A stretch of 6,736 nucleotides of DNA from an uncultured Flavobacteriales bacterium (GCA_946478675.1 CAMLEF010000260.1:1-6736), one strand, 5' to 3'. Shown: positions 1-6,055, counted from the first letter of the stretch. The notes: generated from the sequence alone by a model not told the origin. Translations and numbers: made by a program.

Positions 1-308
1 TCGATGTAATGAAGCTGTTCGTCGCGGTTGCAGCGGTCGAGGCCGCGGAAGGAATAGCCGGAAGAAAGCTCGAGGATCCGGGAGGCCTCCGTTTCCTTCA
101 GCAGCTGGTCGATGCTCCGGTAACGGCTTTCGAAATGCACGACCCGCATCCAGAACCAGAAATCCTTATCGTCGAAATCGATGCCGAACACCTCGGGGCC
201 CTGCAGCAGCGCGGCCGTCTCTTTCGCATACGGAATAGCGGTGTAACCCTTCATCAGCAAAAGTGATTTTGCCGATGGACTGATGGTGCCGTAATCTTTC
301 GCTGACAT
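1..308 (-). CDS. SAM-dependent methyltransferase, leucine carboxyl methyltransferase-like (3' part cut by window edge)
   Basis: The frame is open from an ATG at 308-306 to the left edge and gives the first 102 residues. Residues 78-90 read ILELSSGYSFRGL, which resembles SAM-binding motif I of the leucine carboxyl methyltransferase/COG3315 group, where the motif precedes a Tyr-Ile-Asp type strand; here the frame ends in HYI plus the start of an Asp or Glu codon. The preceding DFWFWMRVVHFESRY region (49-63) fits the helical cap before that motif in related Bacteroidota proteins. A strong GGAGG lies 7 nt before the ATG and fixes the start. It follows the tRNA-Val(GAC) terminator on the same strand and is therefore probably transcribed on its own. 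The methyl acceptor cannot be told: family members act on carboxylates or hydroxyls, and some occur in polyketide pathways. The missing C-terminal part prevents a firmer call. Confidence 0.72.
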   Translation of the reverse strand, partial: MSAKDYGTISPSAKSLLLMKGYTAIPYAKETAALLQGPEVFGIDFDDKDFWFWMRVVHFESRYRSIDQLLKETEASRILELSSGYSFRGLDRCNRDEQLHYI

Positions 309-315
309 ATTCAAA

Positions 316-320
316 CCTCC
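316..320 (-). promoter_or_regulatory. Shine-Dalgarno site of the methyltransferase gene
   Basis: GGAGG on the minus strand, 7 nt before the ATG at 308. It is the only strong Shine-Dalgarno match before a gene in this window; the other starts are preceded by A-rich or unremarkable leaders. Confidence 0.7.
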
Positions 321-380
321 ATTGTAAATATCGCACTAAACCGGTGAAAATTCCGGCAATTCGCACCTCTGCCGCCAATG

Positions 381-411
381 AAAAAAGCCGCTCCTTTCGG
401 GGAACGGCTTT
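381..411 (-). terminator. Rho-independent terminator after tRNA-Val(GAC)
   Basis: On the minus strand AAAGCCGTTCC (411-401) pairs with GGAGCGGCTTT (394-384) through 11 positions including one G-T wobble, with a 6-nt loop, and continues as a run of six T (386-381). It starts 10 nt beyond the tRNA 3' end and separates the tRNA transcript from the methyltransferase gene. Confidence 0.85.
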
Positions 412-420
412 GATCGGTTG

Positions 421-494
421 TGCGACGTACTGGATTCGAACCAGTGACCCCCACCATGTCAAGGTGATACTCTAGCCAACTGAGCTAACGTCGC
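421..494 (-). tRNA. tRNA-Val, anticodon GAC
   Basis: The minus strand folds into a complete 74-nt cloverleaf. The acceptor stem is GCGACGT/ACGTCGC with discriminator A at 421. The D arm is GCTC/GAGT with a GTTGGC loop. The anticodon stem TCACC/GGTGG carries the loop TTGACAT, so the anticodon is GAC, which reads GUC and GUU valine codons. The variable loop is 5 nt. The T arm is ACTGG/CCAGT with loop TTCGAAT. The 3' CCA is not encoded (ACAA follows), so it must be added by nucleotidyltransferase. A promoter box lies 10 nt upstream and a terminator 10 nt downstream, so this is a single-gene transcription unit. Confidence 0.96.
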
Positions 495-503
495 GAAGGG
501 CTA

Positions 504-511
504 CAAAAGTA
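504..511 (-). promoter_or_regulatory. Bacteroidota -7 box for tRNA-Val(GAC)
   Basis: TACTTTTG on the minus strand matches the Bacteroidota primary sigma -7 consensus TAnnTTTG and ends 9 nt before the mature tRNA 5' end. No TTG is present at the expected -33 distance, so it is supported by one element and its position only. Confidence 0.6.
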
Positions 512-550
512 GAAAAAATGCTTTTGACGCCGCTGCGGTCGCCCGCAATG

Positions 551-576
551 AAAAAGCCACCGTATTTGGTGGCTTT
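551..576 (-). terminator. Rho-independent terminator after tRNA-Val(UAC)
   Basis: On the minus strand AAAGCCACC (576-568) pairs perfectly with GGTGGCTTT (561-553) around a 6-nt loop, ending in five T (555-551). It begins immediately after the tRNA discriminator base and lies before the promoter of the second tRNA gene, so the two tRNAs are separately terminated. Confidence 0.85.
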
Positions 577-577
577 G

Positions 578-652
578 TGGGAGCAACAGGATTCGAACCT
601 GTGACCCTCTGCTTGTAAGGCAGATGCTCTGAACCAGCTGAGCTATGCTCCC
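578..652 (-). tRNA. tRNA-Val, anticodon UAC
   Basis: A complete 75-nt cloverleaf is present on the minus strand. The acceptor stem is GGGAGCA/TGCTCCC with discriminator A at 578. The D arm is GCTC/GAGC. The anticodon stem TCTGC/GCAGA holds the loop CTTACAA, giving anticodon TAC (UAC), which reads GUA and probably GUG valine codons. The T arm is ACAGG/CCTGT with loop TTCGAAT. No CCA is encoded. It is flanked by a full promoter upstream and a terminator directly downstream. Together with the GAC isoacceptor 83 nt away it covers the valine codon box. Confidence 0.96.
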
Positions 653-663
653 GTAAGGGGCTG

Positions 664-694
664 CAAATATAATGGCTTCTTTAAAACCAACAAA
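664..694 (-). promoter_or_regulatory. Bacteroidota-type promoter for tRNA-Val(UAC)
   Basis: On the minus strand a TTTG (694-691) is followed after exactly 19 nt by TATATTTG (671-664). This matches the established Bacteroidota primary sigma factor pattern of a TTG-type -33 element and a TAnnTTTG -7 element. Transcription would begin a few bases before the tRNA at 652. It is the best promoter in the window and strong evidence for the phylum. Confidence 0.82.
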
Positions 695-710
695 AAAATC
701 TTCTTTTTTT

Positions 711-1994
711 TCAGATCGCCTCGGCTACGACAAACGTGCTCCCCCCGACGAACACCAGGTCGTTCTTCCCTGCCGCCGCACGGGCCGCCTTCACCGCCGA
801 TTTGACCGAAGCATACGTATTGCCGCGGACCTTGTGCTTCATCGCTTCTTCCTGCAGCGCCCGGGCCTCCATGGCGCGCGGCAACTTCGCTTTGCAGAAA
901 TAATACGCCGCATTTTTCGGCAGCAGCGACAACACCTTTCCCGGATGCTTGTCATTGACCACGCCTAATACAAAATGCAGCTTCCGGTGCGGTGTCGCCT
1001 TGATCATGCGCACCACTTCGCGGATGCCGGCTTCGTTGTGGCCCGTATCGGCGATCGTGAGGGGGGGGTTCGCAATCGTTTGCCAGCGGCCTTTCAACCC
1101 GGTGTTGGCGACAACGTTTTTAATTCCGCGCCAGACGGCTTTATCATCGATCGGGAAACCGATGATCTGCGCCAGCAACGCCGACGTTACGACGACAGTG
1201 CCGATGTTTTTCGCCTGGTAAAAACCGGGCAGTCCGCACACGATGGGATCGACGAATTGTTGTGTGCGAAGTTTTGCATGCAGCATCCCGTTTTTGATCT
1301 GCGGTTTTTCGACTTTCGAAACCTGGTCGGCGAATGTGATCATGGAACCGGCGGCTTTTGCGGCTTTCGTGAAAACGGTTTTCACTTCCGGCTGCGTTTC
1401 GCCAATGACAACGGGAACTCCCGGCTTGATGATGCCTGCTTTTTCGGCGGCGATTTTCCGAAGCGTATTGCCGAGCAGGTTCATGTGATCGTAGCTGATG
1501 TTCGTGATCACAGAAACAAGCGGCGTAATAACGTTGGTCGAATCGAGTCGTCCGCCGAGGCCGGTTTCGATGACGGCGATGTCGACTTCTTCTTCCGCGA
1601 AATAATCGAAAGCAAGACCGACCGTCCATTCGAAAAACGACGGCTGGATCTTTTCGAAAAGCTGCCGGTGATTTTCCACGAATCGCACGACGCGCGGCTT
1701 CGGGATCATTTTTCCGTTGATGGTGATGCGCTCCCGGAAATCTTTCAGGTGCGGCGAAGTGTACAGGCCGACTTTATAACCCGCTTCCATCAGCACCGAA
1801 GCCAGCATGTGCGAAGTCGAGCCTTTGCCGTTGGTGCCCGCAATGTGAATGCTGCGGAACATTTCTTCCGGGTGGCCCAGCGCTTCGCAGATGGCGATCG
1901 TATTGTCGAGATCGGCTTTGTAGGCGGCAGGACCGATGCGATGGAACATCGGCAGCTGCTTGTAGAGATAGTCGAGCGTTTCTTTGTACGTCAT
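711..1994 (-). CDS. folC: Bifunctional folylpolyglutamate synthase / dihydrofolate synthase
   Basis: This 427-residue protein has the usual FolC length. It adds glutamate to dihydropteroate or folate in the cytoplasm, using ATP. Visible motifs: the Mur-ligase P-loop GTNGKGS (53-59), TSPHL (79-83), ETGLGGRLDSTN (143-154), YDH (168-170), AAEKAGIIKPG (182-192) with the lysine that is carbamylated in the family, and in the C-terminal domain DTGHN (316-320), GVVNDKH (344-350) and FVGGSTFVVAE (415-425). I chose the ATG at 1994 because FolC homologues begin close to the MTYKETLDYLY segment; an in-frame codon at 2081 would add 29 residues of unlikely character and run into the divergent promoter region. 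A -7 box just before this ATG suggests a very short or absent leader. A C8 run sits in the coding strand at 1068-1061, but the frame is intact through the conserved C-terminus. Downstream is only an A/T-rich possible weak hairpin (692-710). Confidence 0.95.
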   Translation of the reverse strand: MTYKETLDYLYKQLPMFHRIGPAAYKADLDNTIAICEALGHPEEMFRSIHIAGTNGKGSTSHMLASVLMEAGYKVGLYTSPHLKDFRERITINGKMIPKPRVVRFVENHRQLFEKIQPSFFEWTVGLAFDYFAEEEVDIAVIETGLGGRLDSTNVITPLVSVITNISYDHMNLLGNTLRKIAAEKAGIIKPGVPVVIGETQPEVKTVFTKAAKAAGSMITFADQVSKVEKPQIKNGMLHAKLRTQQFVDPIVCGLPGFYQAKNIGTVVVTSALLAQIIGFPIDDKAVWRGIKNVVANTGLKGRWQTIANPPLTIADTGHNEAGIREVVRMIKATPHRKLHFVLGVVNDKHPGKVLSLLPKNAAYYFCKAKLPRAMEARALQEEAMKHKVRGNTYASVKSAVKAARAAAGKNDLVFVGGSTFVVAEAI

Positions 1995-2000
1995 GCGCCG

Positions 2001-2008
2001 CAAAACTA
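2001..2008 (-). promoter_or_regulatory. Possible -7 box of folC, implying a leaderless transcript
   Basis: TAGTTTTG on the minus strand matches TAnnTTTG and ends 6 nt before the folC ATG at 1994. Transcription would then begin at or near the start codon. No clear TTG lies at the -33 position, so the site rests on one element plus placement. Confidence 0.4.
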
Positions 2009-2132
2009 CAGAAAGTATGCGGCGGGAAACGGTTTGGCGTACGGCATGAATTTGGACAGGAATCCCGGTGACGGAATTCATACAATAATTGAACGGAGAT
2101 ATCCGACCTTTACGCTACTAAACCTAATCACC

Positions 2133-2687
2133 ATGAAAGGTATCTGGATTACGCTCGGTGTTATCGTGTTCATCGCCCTGATCGGCTTCATGAGCTACCG
2201 CAGCATGTATAATACGGCCATCAGCCTGCAGGAAAATGTCACCGCGCGCTGGGCCGACGTCGGCGCCGATTACCAGCGTCGCGCGGATCTTGTTCCGCAG
2301 CTGGTGAACACCGTCAAAGGCGCGGCGGCCAATGAACAGACGATTCTCAAGCAGGTCACCGAAGCGCGCGCGGGCATCACCAATGCCGCTACGCCCGACC
2401 AGATGGACGCTGCCGGCGCGAAAGTCAACACGCTCATCAAGATGACGTTCGAAGCGTATCCGCAGATCACCTCGACGGCGAATTTTGCCGGACTGCAGGT
2501 GCAGCTGGAAGGAACCGAAAACCGGATCGCGACTTCGCGCAAGCGTTACAACGAAGCCGTGCAGCAATACAACTCGCACATCCGCGGATTCTTCGCTTCG
2601 ATGTTCCTGAACAAAGCGACGTTCCCGGTGAAAGAGCCGTTCAAGGAAATGCCGGGTTCGGAAAAAGCGCCGGAAGTAAAATTCTGA
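2133..2687 (+). CDS. lemA: LemA family protein
   Basis: This 184-residue protein has one N-terminal membrane segment (about 4-20) followed by a predicted helical body, the standard LemA layout. Family signatures are clear: YNTAISLQENVTARWADV (26-43), YQRRADLVPQLVNTVKG (47-63, the RRxDLxPxLVxTVKG core) and LEGTENRIATSRKRYNEAVQQYN (125-147 region). The start is ATG 2133, where the hydrophobic segment begins; the reading frame is open far upstream only because it runs antisense through folC. There is no clear Shine-Dalgarno site, and the leader is CTACTAAACCTAATCACC. LemA proteins are membrane-anchored, their biochemical role is not settled, and they are often encoded beside TPM-domain proteins, as here. 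The next gene begins 2 nt after the stop, so the three genes form one operon. I found no convincing promoter: TTG at 2089 and TACGCTAC at 2111 have the right spacing but a poor -7. Confidence 0.93.
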   Translation: MKGIWITLGVIVFIALIGFMSYRSMYNTAISLQENVTARWADVGADYQRRADLVPQLVNTVKGAAANEQTILKQVTEARAGITNAATPDQMDAAGAKVNTLIKMTFEAYPQITSTANFAGLQVQLEGTENRIATSRKRYNEAVQQYNSHIRGFFASMFLNKATFPVKEPFKEMPGSEKAPEVKF

Positions 2688-2689
2688 TC

Positions 2690-3124
2690 ATGACCGCCGC
2701 CGATTTGTTCAGCGAAGAACAGCGGGAAACGATCCGCCGCGCCATCGAAGCTGCCGAACGCAGGACTTCGGGCGAGATCCGCGTGCACATCGAAAAGCAG
2801 TGCAACGAAGACGCCATGAGCTGCGCGAAGCAACGTTTCCTGCGACTCGGGATGCAGCGCACGAAAGAACGAAACGGCGTGTTGTTTTATCTCGCGGTCG
2901 AATCACGCGTGTTTGCGATCGTCGGCGATGAAGGCATCGACCAGAAAGTGCCGGCGGATTTCTGGAACAGCATTTCCGCAACGATGGAAGAAAAATTCCG
3001 CGCCGGAAAATTCACCGAAGGGCTCGCGGAAGGAATCGTGATGGCCGGCGAACAGCTGGAAAAACATTTCCCCGGCGCCACCGACGACAAAGACGAGCTC
3101 ACCAACGAGATCAGCTTCGAATGA
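2690..3124 (+). CDS. TPM-domain protein, soluble (no signal peptide)
   Basis: A 144-residue protein with a single TPM domain (Pfam TPM_phosphatase type). It starts with a helix (LFSEEQRETIRRAIEAAERR, 6-25), then the strand SGEIRVHIEK (27-36), the RNGVLFYLAV strand (61-70) and VFAIVGDEGID (74-84), which corresponds to the glycine-containing strand of the fold. A C-terminal helix follows (KFTEGLAEGIVMAGEQLEKHF, 107-127). It has no signal peptide or membrane segment, unlike the next gene, so it is predicted cytoplasmic. Its start lies 2 nt after the lemA stop and its stop overlaps the next start in an ATGA, a sign of translational coupling. TPM domains have been linked to phosphatase activity in plants and to photosystem II repair, but the bacterial operon members have no settled function, so I assign only the domain. 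Confidence 0.88.
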   Translation: MTAADLFSEEQRETIRRAIEAAERRTSGEIRVHIEKQCNEDAMSCAKQRFLRLGMQRTKERNGVLFYLAVESRVFAIVGDEGIDQKVPADFWNSISATMEEKFRAGKFTEGLAEGIVMAGEQLEKHFPGATDDKDELTNEISFE

Positions 3125-3882
3125 GACTGCTGCATTTTCTTTTCGCCTTCCTGCTGGCCACGACCGGCTTCGCGCAAAGCAGCGCTGTTCCGCCGCGCCC
3201 GCAACCGCCGCGTCTCGTCAATAATTTCTCGCAGGAATTTCCGCAGTTCCTTTCCGCTTCCGAAGAGCAATCACTGGAGAACAAGCTGGAACAATTCTCG
3301 CGCGAAACCAGCAACCAGATCGTCGTCGTGATTGTCGATGATATTGGCGGCAGCGACATGAATTCGTTTGCGACCGATCTCGGCCACAGCTGGGGCGTAG
3401 GCGGTGCGAAGAATGACAATGGCATCGTCGTGCTCATCAAGCCGAATTCGCATGATGCGTACATCGCCATCGGCTACGGACTGGAAGGCGCAATTCCCGA
3501 CCTCACCGCTTCGCACATCATCGAAAACGAATTAACGCCCGAATTCAAAAAAGGAAATTATTACGCCGGCCTCGACGCGACGACCGATCGTCTCATGGAG
3601 CTCGCGAAAGGCGAATACAATTCCGCCGAATATGAAAAGCGAAACCGCGGCACGAACACGGTAGTGATCATCGTGATCATTTTCATTGTCATCATTATTG
3701 TGGGGCTTATCAGTCGCGGCGGACCTCCGCGCGGCGGCATGACGATCGGACCGCGTGGCTACTGGGGAATGGGAGGTTTCGGCGGAGGCAGTCGCGGAGG
3801 TTGGGGCGGCGGAGGCGGTGGTGGCTTCGGAGGATTTGGGGGCGGCGGATTCGGCGGCGGCGGTGCAGGTGGAAAGTGGTAG
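3121..3882 (+). CDS. TPM-domain protein, secreted and membrane-anchored, with glycine-rich tail (YgcG-like)
   Basis: A 253-residue protein. A signal peptide occupies about 1-19 (MRLLHFLFAFLLATTGFAQ, probable cleavage near FA-QS). A proline-rich stretch (24-30) leads into the TPM domain (about 34-165), with recognisable NQIVVVIVDDIGG (65-77), the WGVGGAKNDNGIVVLI strand (91-106), YIAIGYGLEGAIPD (114-127) and a terminal helix. One hydrophobic segment follows (181-197), then a tail of Gly, Trp and Phe (199-253) ending GGKW. The topology suggests a periplasmic TPM domain held by a C-terminal membrane helix with the glycine-rich tail on the cytoplasmic side. This is the classic partner of LemA. 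The start overlaps the previous stop (ATGA). The gene ends just before an inverted repeat holding the operon terminator. The function of this group is unknown beyond a suspected envelope role. Confidence 0.92.
   Translation: MRLLHFLFAFLLATTGFAQSSAVPPRPQPPRLVNNFSQEFPQFLSASEEQSLENKLEQFSRETSNQIVVVIVDDIGGSDMNSFATDLGHSWGVGGAKNDNGIVVLIKPNSHDAYIAIGYGLEGAIPDLTASHIIENELTPEFKKGNYYAGLDATTDRLMELAKGEYNSAEYEKRNRGTNTVVIIVIIFIVIIIVGLISRGGPPRGGMTIGPRGYWGMGGFGGGSRGGWGGGGGGGFGGFGGGGFGGGGAGGKW
3715..3879 (+). repeat. GGC/GGA-rich low-complexity DNA encoding the glycine-rich tail
   Basis: About 165 bp of near-continuous GGN codons with Trp, Tyr and Phe interruptions. The plus strand has many runs of three or more G, for example near 3803-3822 and 3838-3862, spaced closely enough for G-quadruplex formation or slippage. 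The repeat is translated in frame and is typical of YgcG-type tails. Confidence 0.75.
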
Positions 3883-3995
3883 CCGCGAATTACACGAATT
3901 CAATCCTTGATTTCTGAAAATAAAAAACACGAACTGATTAACAGTCCGTGTTTTTTATGCTTAGAAAATCCGTGTAATCCGCGTAATCCGTGGCT
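3881..3995. repeat. Inverted repeat with 9-nt periodicity filling the convergent spacer
   Basis: The left arm (3881-3900) contains CGCGAATT and ACACGAATT. The right arm (3967-3995) is AATCCGTGT, AATCCGCGT, AATCCGTGG, then CT. The reverse complement of the right-arm unit is ACACGGATT, so the arms pair apart from G-to-A type differences and the third unit. Both arms abut, and overlap by one or two bases, the stop codons of the facing genes. A terminator hairpin lies inside. Similar ACACGGATT-type units are known to me from non-coding DNA of other bacteria, so this may be a dispersed intergenic repeat. Confidence 0.7.
3922..3956. terminator. Bidirectional Rho-independent terminator between convergent genes
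   Basis: AAAAAACACG (3922-3931) pairs with CGTGTTTTTT (3947-3956); after one A-C mismatch ACTG (3933-3936) pairs with CAGT (3942-3945) around a 5-nt loop. The A and T runs at the two ends let it serve both the lemA-TPM operon from the left and the exbB-exbD-tonB-like operon from the right. Confidence 0.88.
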
Positions 3996-4834
3996 TACTT
4001 CAGCGTGAAATTAATATCGATCGAAATCGCCTGGTCGACGGGCGCAGAAGGATCAGCATTGAACTTGATCTTGTACGCCGATTGCGATGCCGTGGAGCGC
4101 AGCACGTTGTTGACCGTCGTGCTCGCCACACCGATTTCCGTGCGCGTTACTTCGCCATCACGATTCACGTGACAGATGACAACGACTTTTCCTTCTTCCT
4201 GCGTCGGGTTGAGAATCTCCGGTTTGAAGGTGATGTGACGATAATTTTTTCCGCTGGTAGCCGTTCCGTTCGGATCACCACCGGGGCCACCTGTACCAGG
4301 ATCACCGCCATTGCCGGGCCCGGGACCAGTTCCGCTTCCGTCACCAATGCCGCCGGTGTATGGACCGTTCCCTTGTCCGCCGACTGCGATCGACGCTTTG
4401 CCTTTATTTTTATTCCACGCTGCGAGCGCCGCTTCAATATCAGGATTCACCGAAGGCTGCGTGCTGTGCTGTCCGCTGCCGGTAGGCGTCACCACGTTTG
4501 AATTCGAATTCGGATCGGTCACGTTTCCACCGCTCGGGGGATTCGCAACAGGATTCGACGCCTGCTGGTCGGGCGGATTGCCGGGCTTGCCGGTGTTGCC
4601 GTTAGAGCCGCCGCCAATGACGATGTTGTCGCCGCCGGTGCCGGGAACAATGCCAATCTCCAGCTGAATAACATCATCAGGAGGCGGAATCGCGGGGATC
4701 GGCGTGATGATCGTGTAAAGGATCATGAAAAGCAGTATGCCGATCAGTAAGGTGCCGGTGATAATTCCTGCGACAAGATGCGCGCGGCGTTCGTCCTGCG
4801 TGTTTTCTTCGGGAAGTGCGATTGTAATGGCCAT
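3995..4834 (-). CDS. TonB-like energy transducer, third gene of the exbBD operon
   Basis: A 279-residue protein with a short cytoplasmic N-terminus, a membrane segment at about 20-43, a long linker (47-196) rich in Gly, Pro, Asn and Ser, and a C-terminal TonB-like domain (about 199-279). In that domain GKVVVICHVNRDGEVTRTEI (215-234) is the typical strand pair and TTVNNVLRSTASQSAYKIKF (239-258) the helix. It lacks the YP motif seen in the canonical TonB at the right edge and matches the divergent TonB/TolA-like third gene often found after exbD in Bacteroidota. It probably spans the periplasm and transmits ExbBD motor energy to an envelope partner. Its ATG is 2 nt after the exbD stop, so it is co-translated with the motor genes. 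A predicted linker this low in charge is unlike the Pro-Lys/Pro-Glu linker of enterobacterial TonB. Confidence 0.85.
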   Translation of the reverse strand: MAITIALPEENTQDERRAHLVAGIITGTLLIGILLFMILYTIITPIPAIPPPDDVIQLEIGIVPGTGGDNIVIGGGSNGNTGKPGNPPDQQASNPVANPPSGGNVTDPNSNSNVVTPTGSGQHSTQPSVNPDIEAALAAWNKNKGKASIAVGGQGNGPYTGGIGDGSGTGPGPGNGGDPGTGGPGGDPNGTATSGKNYRHITFKPEILNPTQEEGKVVVICHVNRDGEVTRTEIGVASTTVNNVLRSTASQSAYKIKFNADPSAPVDQAISIDINFTLK

Positions 4835-4836
4835 GG

Positions 4837-5235
4837 CTACTTGGAGGGTTTAGCCGAGAGCACCATTTTCAAACCGAGCTTGCTGCCGACCTGCAAAACA
4901 TCTGCAAGGTCCTGTACCGTGAGCGACTTGTCGAGGCTCAGCGTTACGGTGTTTACGCCTTTCGATTTCGTTTCTGCGAGCAGCGCAGGCTCCATCTGGT
5001 CAATGGTGATCGGGTAGTTGTTGACGTAGTAGTTGTGATTTGCGTCTACCTGTAACAACACGCTCTTGTCCGACATGGTGCTGGTCTGTTTCGAATTCGG
5101 CAGATCCATCTTGATCACGTTGCGGTTCGCGATCGTGGAAAGGATGATAAAGAACAACAGCAGGAAAAACATGATGTCGTTCAGCGAATCCGTGAACACT
5201 TCGGCACCTTCCTTATTTCTTCTTCTGAGTTGCAT
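4837..5235 (-). CDS. exbD: ExbD/TolR family biopolymer transporter
   Basis: A 132-residue protein of normal ExbD length. Basic residues at 4-8 (RRRNK) precede one membrane helix (about 20-37). The helix contains the conserved motor aspartate, Asp20, in the LNDIMFFLLLFFII segment, equivalent to the proton-path Asp of ExbD and TolR. The periplasmic domain (40-132) has the family pattern VLLQVDANHNYYVNNYPI (59-76) and a terminal VQDLADVLQVGSKLGLKMVLSAKP (107-130). It forms the inner-membrane motor with ExbB and would energise a TonB. It begins 42 nt after the exbB stop with no obvious Shine-Dalgarno site and ends 2 nt before the TonB-like gene. Only one exbD is seen, whereas many Bacteroidota loci carry two in a row. 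Confidence 0.95.
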   Translation of the reverse strand: MQLRRRNKEGAEVFTDSLNDIMFFLLLFFIILSTIANRNVIKMDLPNSKQTSTMSDKSVLLQVDANHNYYVNNYPITIDQMEPALLAETKSKGVNTVTLSLDKSLTVQDLADVLQVGSKLGLKMVLSAKPSK

Positions 5236-5277
5236 GTGTGGCGTGTGTTAATATCTAACGCGTAACGTCAGCAATTA

Positions 5278-6012
5278 TTATCTGCCCGGCTCGTTGATCA
5301 CGTCCAGGAACTCCAGCGAGCTGCGTTCGATCTTGCGCGCCACGCCGTCCACCATCGTATTCACGAGGTGATAGAACATGAACGAAAGCAAGCCGACTGC
5401 GAGACCGGCAGCAGAAGAAAACATTTTGAGGTAAAGACCGTGCGAAATATTCTGGATGCTCACTTCGCCGTTCGAATTCGCGATGTCGTGGAAGATGACG
5501 ATAACGCCGATGATCGTACCTACGAAACCGAGCATCGGTGCGATACGTGCGATGAGGCTGATGACGTGCAGGTTTTTTTCCGCGCGGGAAATTTCAACGC
5601 GGCCGTGCGTTTCCATCGCTTCGGAAATTTCGCGCGTGGGTTTGCCGAGACGGCTGATGCCTTTTTCAATTACACGCGACACCGGCGTATTCGTAGCGCG
5701 GCAGAGCTCGCGGGCGGAATCGATTTTTCCGTTGAGCAGGTAGTCGCGGATGTTATGCATGAAGTTGCGATCGAGGCTTCCGGCTTTCGAAACGACAACG
5801 AGGCGTTCGATGGTGAAGTAGATCGCGAGCAGCAGCGCAATGAATAGCAGGAACAGCAGCGTCGTCATCAGCGGGCCGCCGCCGGTCATGATGCCCCACG
5901 GCGTGAGGACTTCCTGTTTCGGAGCCTGGTTCTGGATGCCGGTATTCGACAGTTTATTCAGCGTGTCGGCAGCGACGTTCGGCGTTACCTGGAGCAAAAT
6001 GGAATGGAACAT
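5278..6012 (-). CDS. exbB: ExbB/MotA/TolQ family proton channel
   Basis: The 244-residue protein has three membrane segments at about 48-66, 150-176 and 199-217. The two conserved family helices are visible: LIARIAPMLGFVGTIIGVI (153-171) and AAGLAVGLLSFMFYHLV (201-217). The cytoplasmic loop between segments 1 and 2 carries RVEISRAEKNLHVI. The N-terminal 47 residues precede the first membrane segment and include the PNVAADTLNKL stretch. I use the ATG at 6012: the longer frame would start with a GTG at 6054 inside the palindromic spacer and gives a hydrophobic start that fits poorly. The leader ACATCCGAA is A-rich without a Shine-Dalgarno site, as usual in the phylum. ExbB with ExbD forms the proton-driven TonB motor. 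A palindrome and terminator hairpin lie just upstream. Confidence 0.93.
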   Translation of the reverse strand: MFHSILLQVTPNVAADTLNKLSNTGIQNQAPKQEVLTPWGIMTGGGPLMTTLLFLLFIALLLAIYFTIERLVVVSKAGSLDRNFMHNIRDYLLNGKIDSARELCRATNTPVSRVIEKGISRLGKPTREISEAMETHGRVEISRAEKNLHVISLIARIAPMLGFVGTIIGVIVIFHDIANSNGEVSIQNISHGLYLKMFSSAAGLAVGLLSFMFYHLVNTMVDGVARKIERSSLEFLDVINEPGR

Positions 6013-6055
6013 TTCGGATGTGTTTCTGTGAGCAATTAGAACGGTAACAATCACC

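Noticed and set aside
166..462. A 98-codon minus-strand frame overlapping the methyltransferase and tRNA-Val(GAC)
   Set aside because: It crosses a terminator and a tRNA, and lies in another frame than the supported methyltransferase.
692..711. A7/T7 hairpin as the folC terminator
   Set aside because: The stem is only A-T pairs and overlaps the tRNA promoter -33 element. It may slow transcription, but I do not call it as a terminator.
1995..2081. A 29-residue N-terminal extension of FolC from an upstream in-frame start
   Set aside because: It would place the -7 box within the gene, the added residues are unlike FolC, and the protein from 1994 already has normal length and N-terminus.
975..2687. 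A 570-codon plus-strand reading frame covering the antisense of folC and continuing into lemA
   Set aside because: Its first two thirds are the antisense shadow of folC and show no family features. The lemA part begins with its own ATG and membrane helix at 2133, so only that part is real.
6013..6054. A longer ExbB starting at a GTG at 6054
   Set aside because: The GTG lies next to the palindrome and terminator, and the ATG at 6012 has a typical A-rich leader and gives a normal-length protein.
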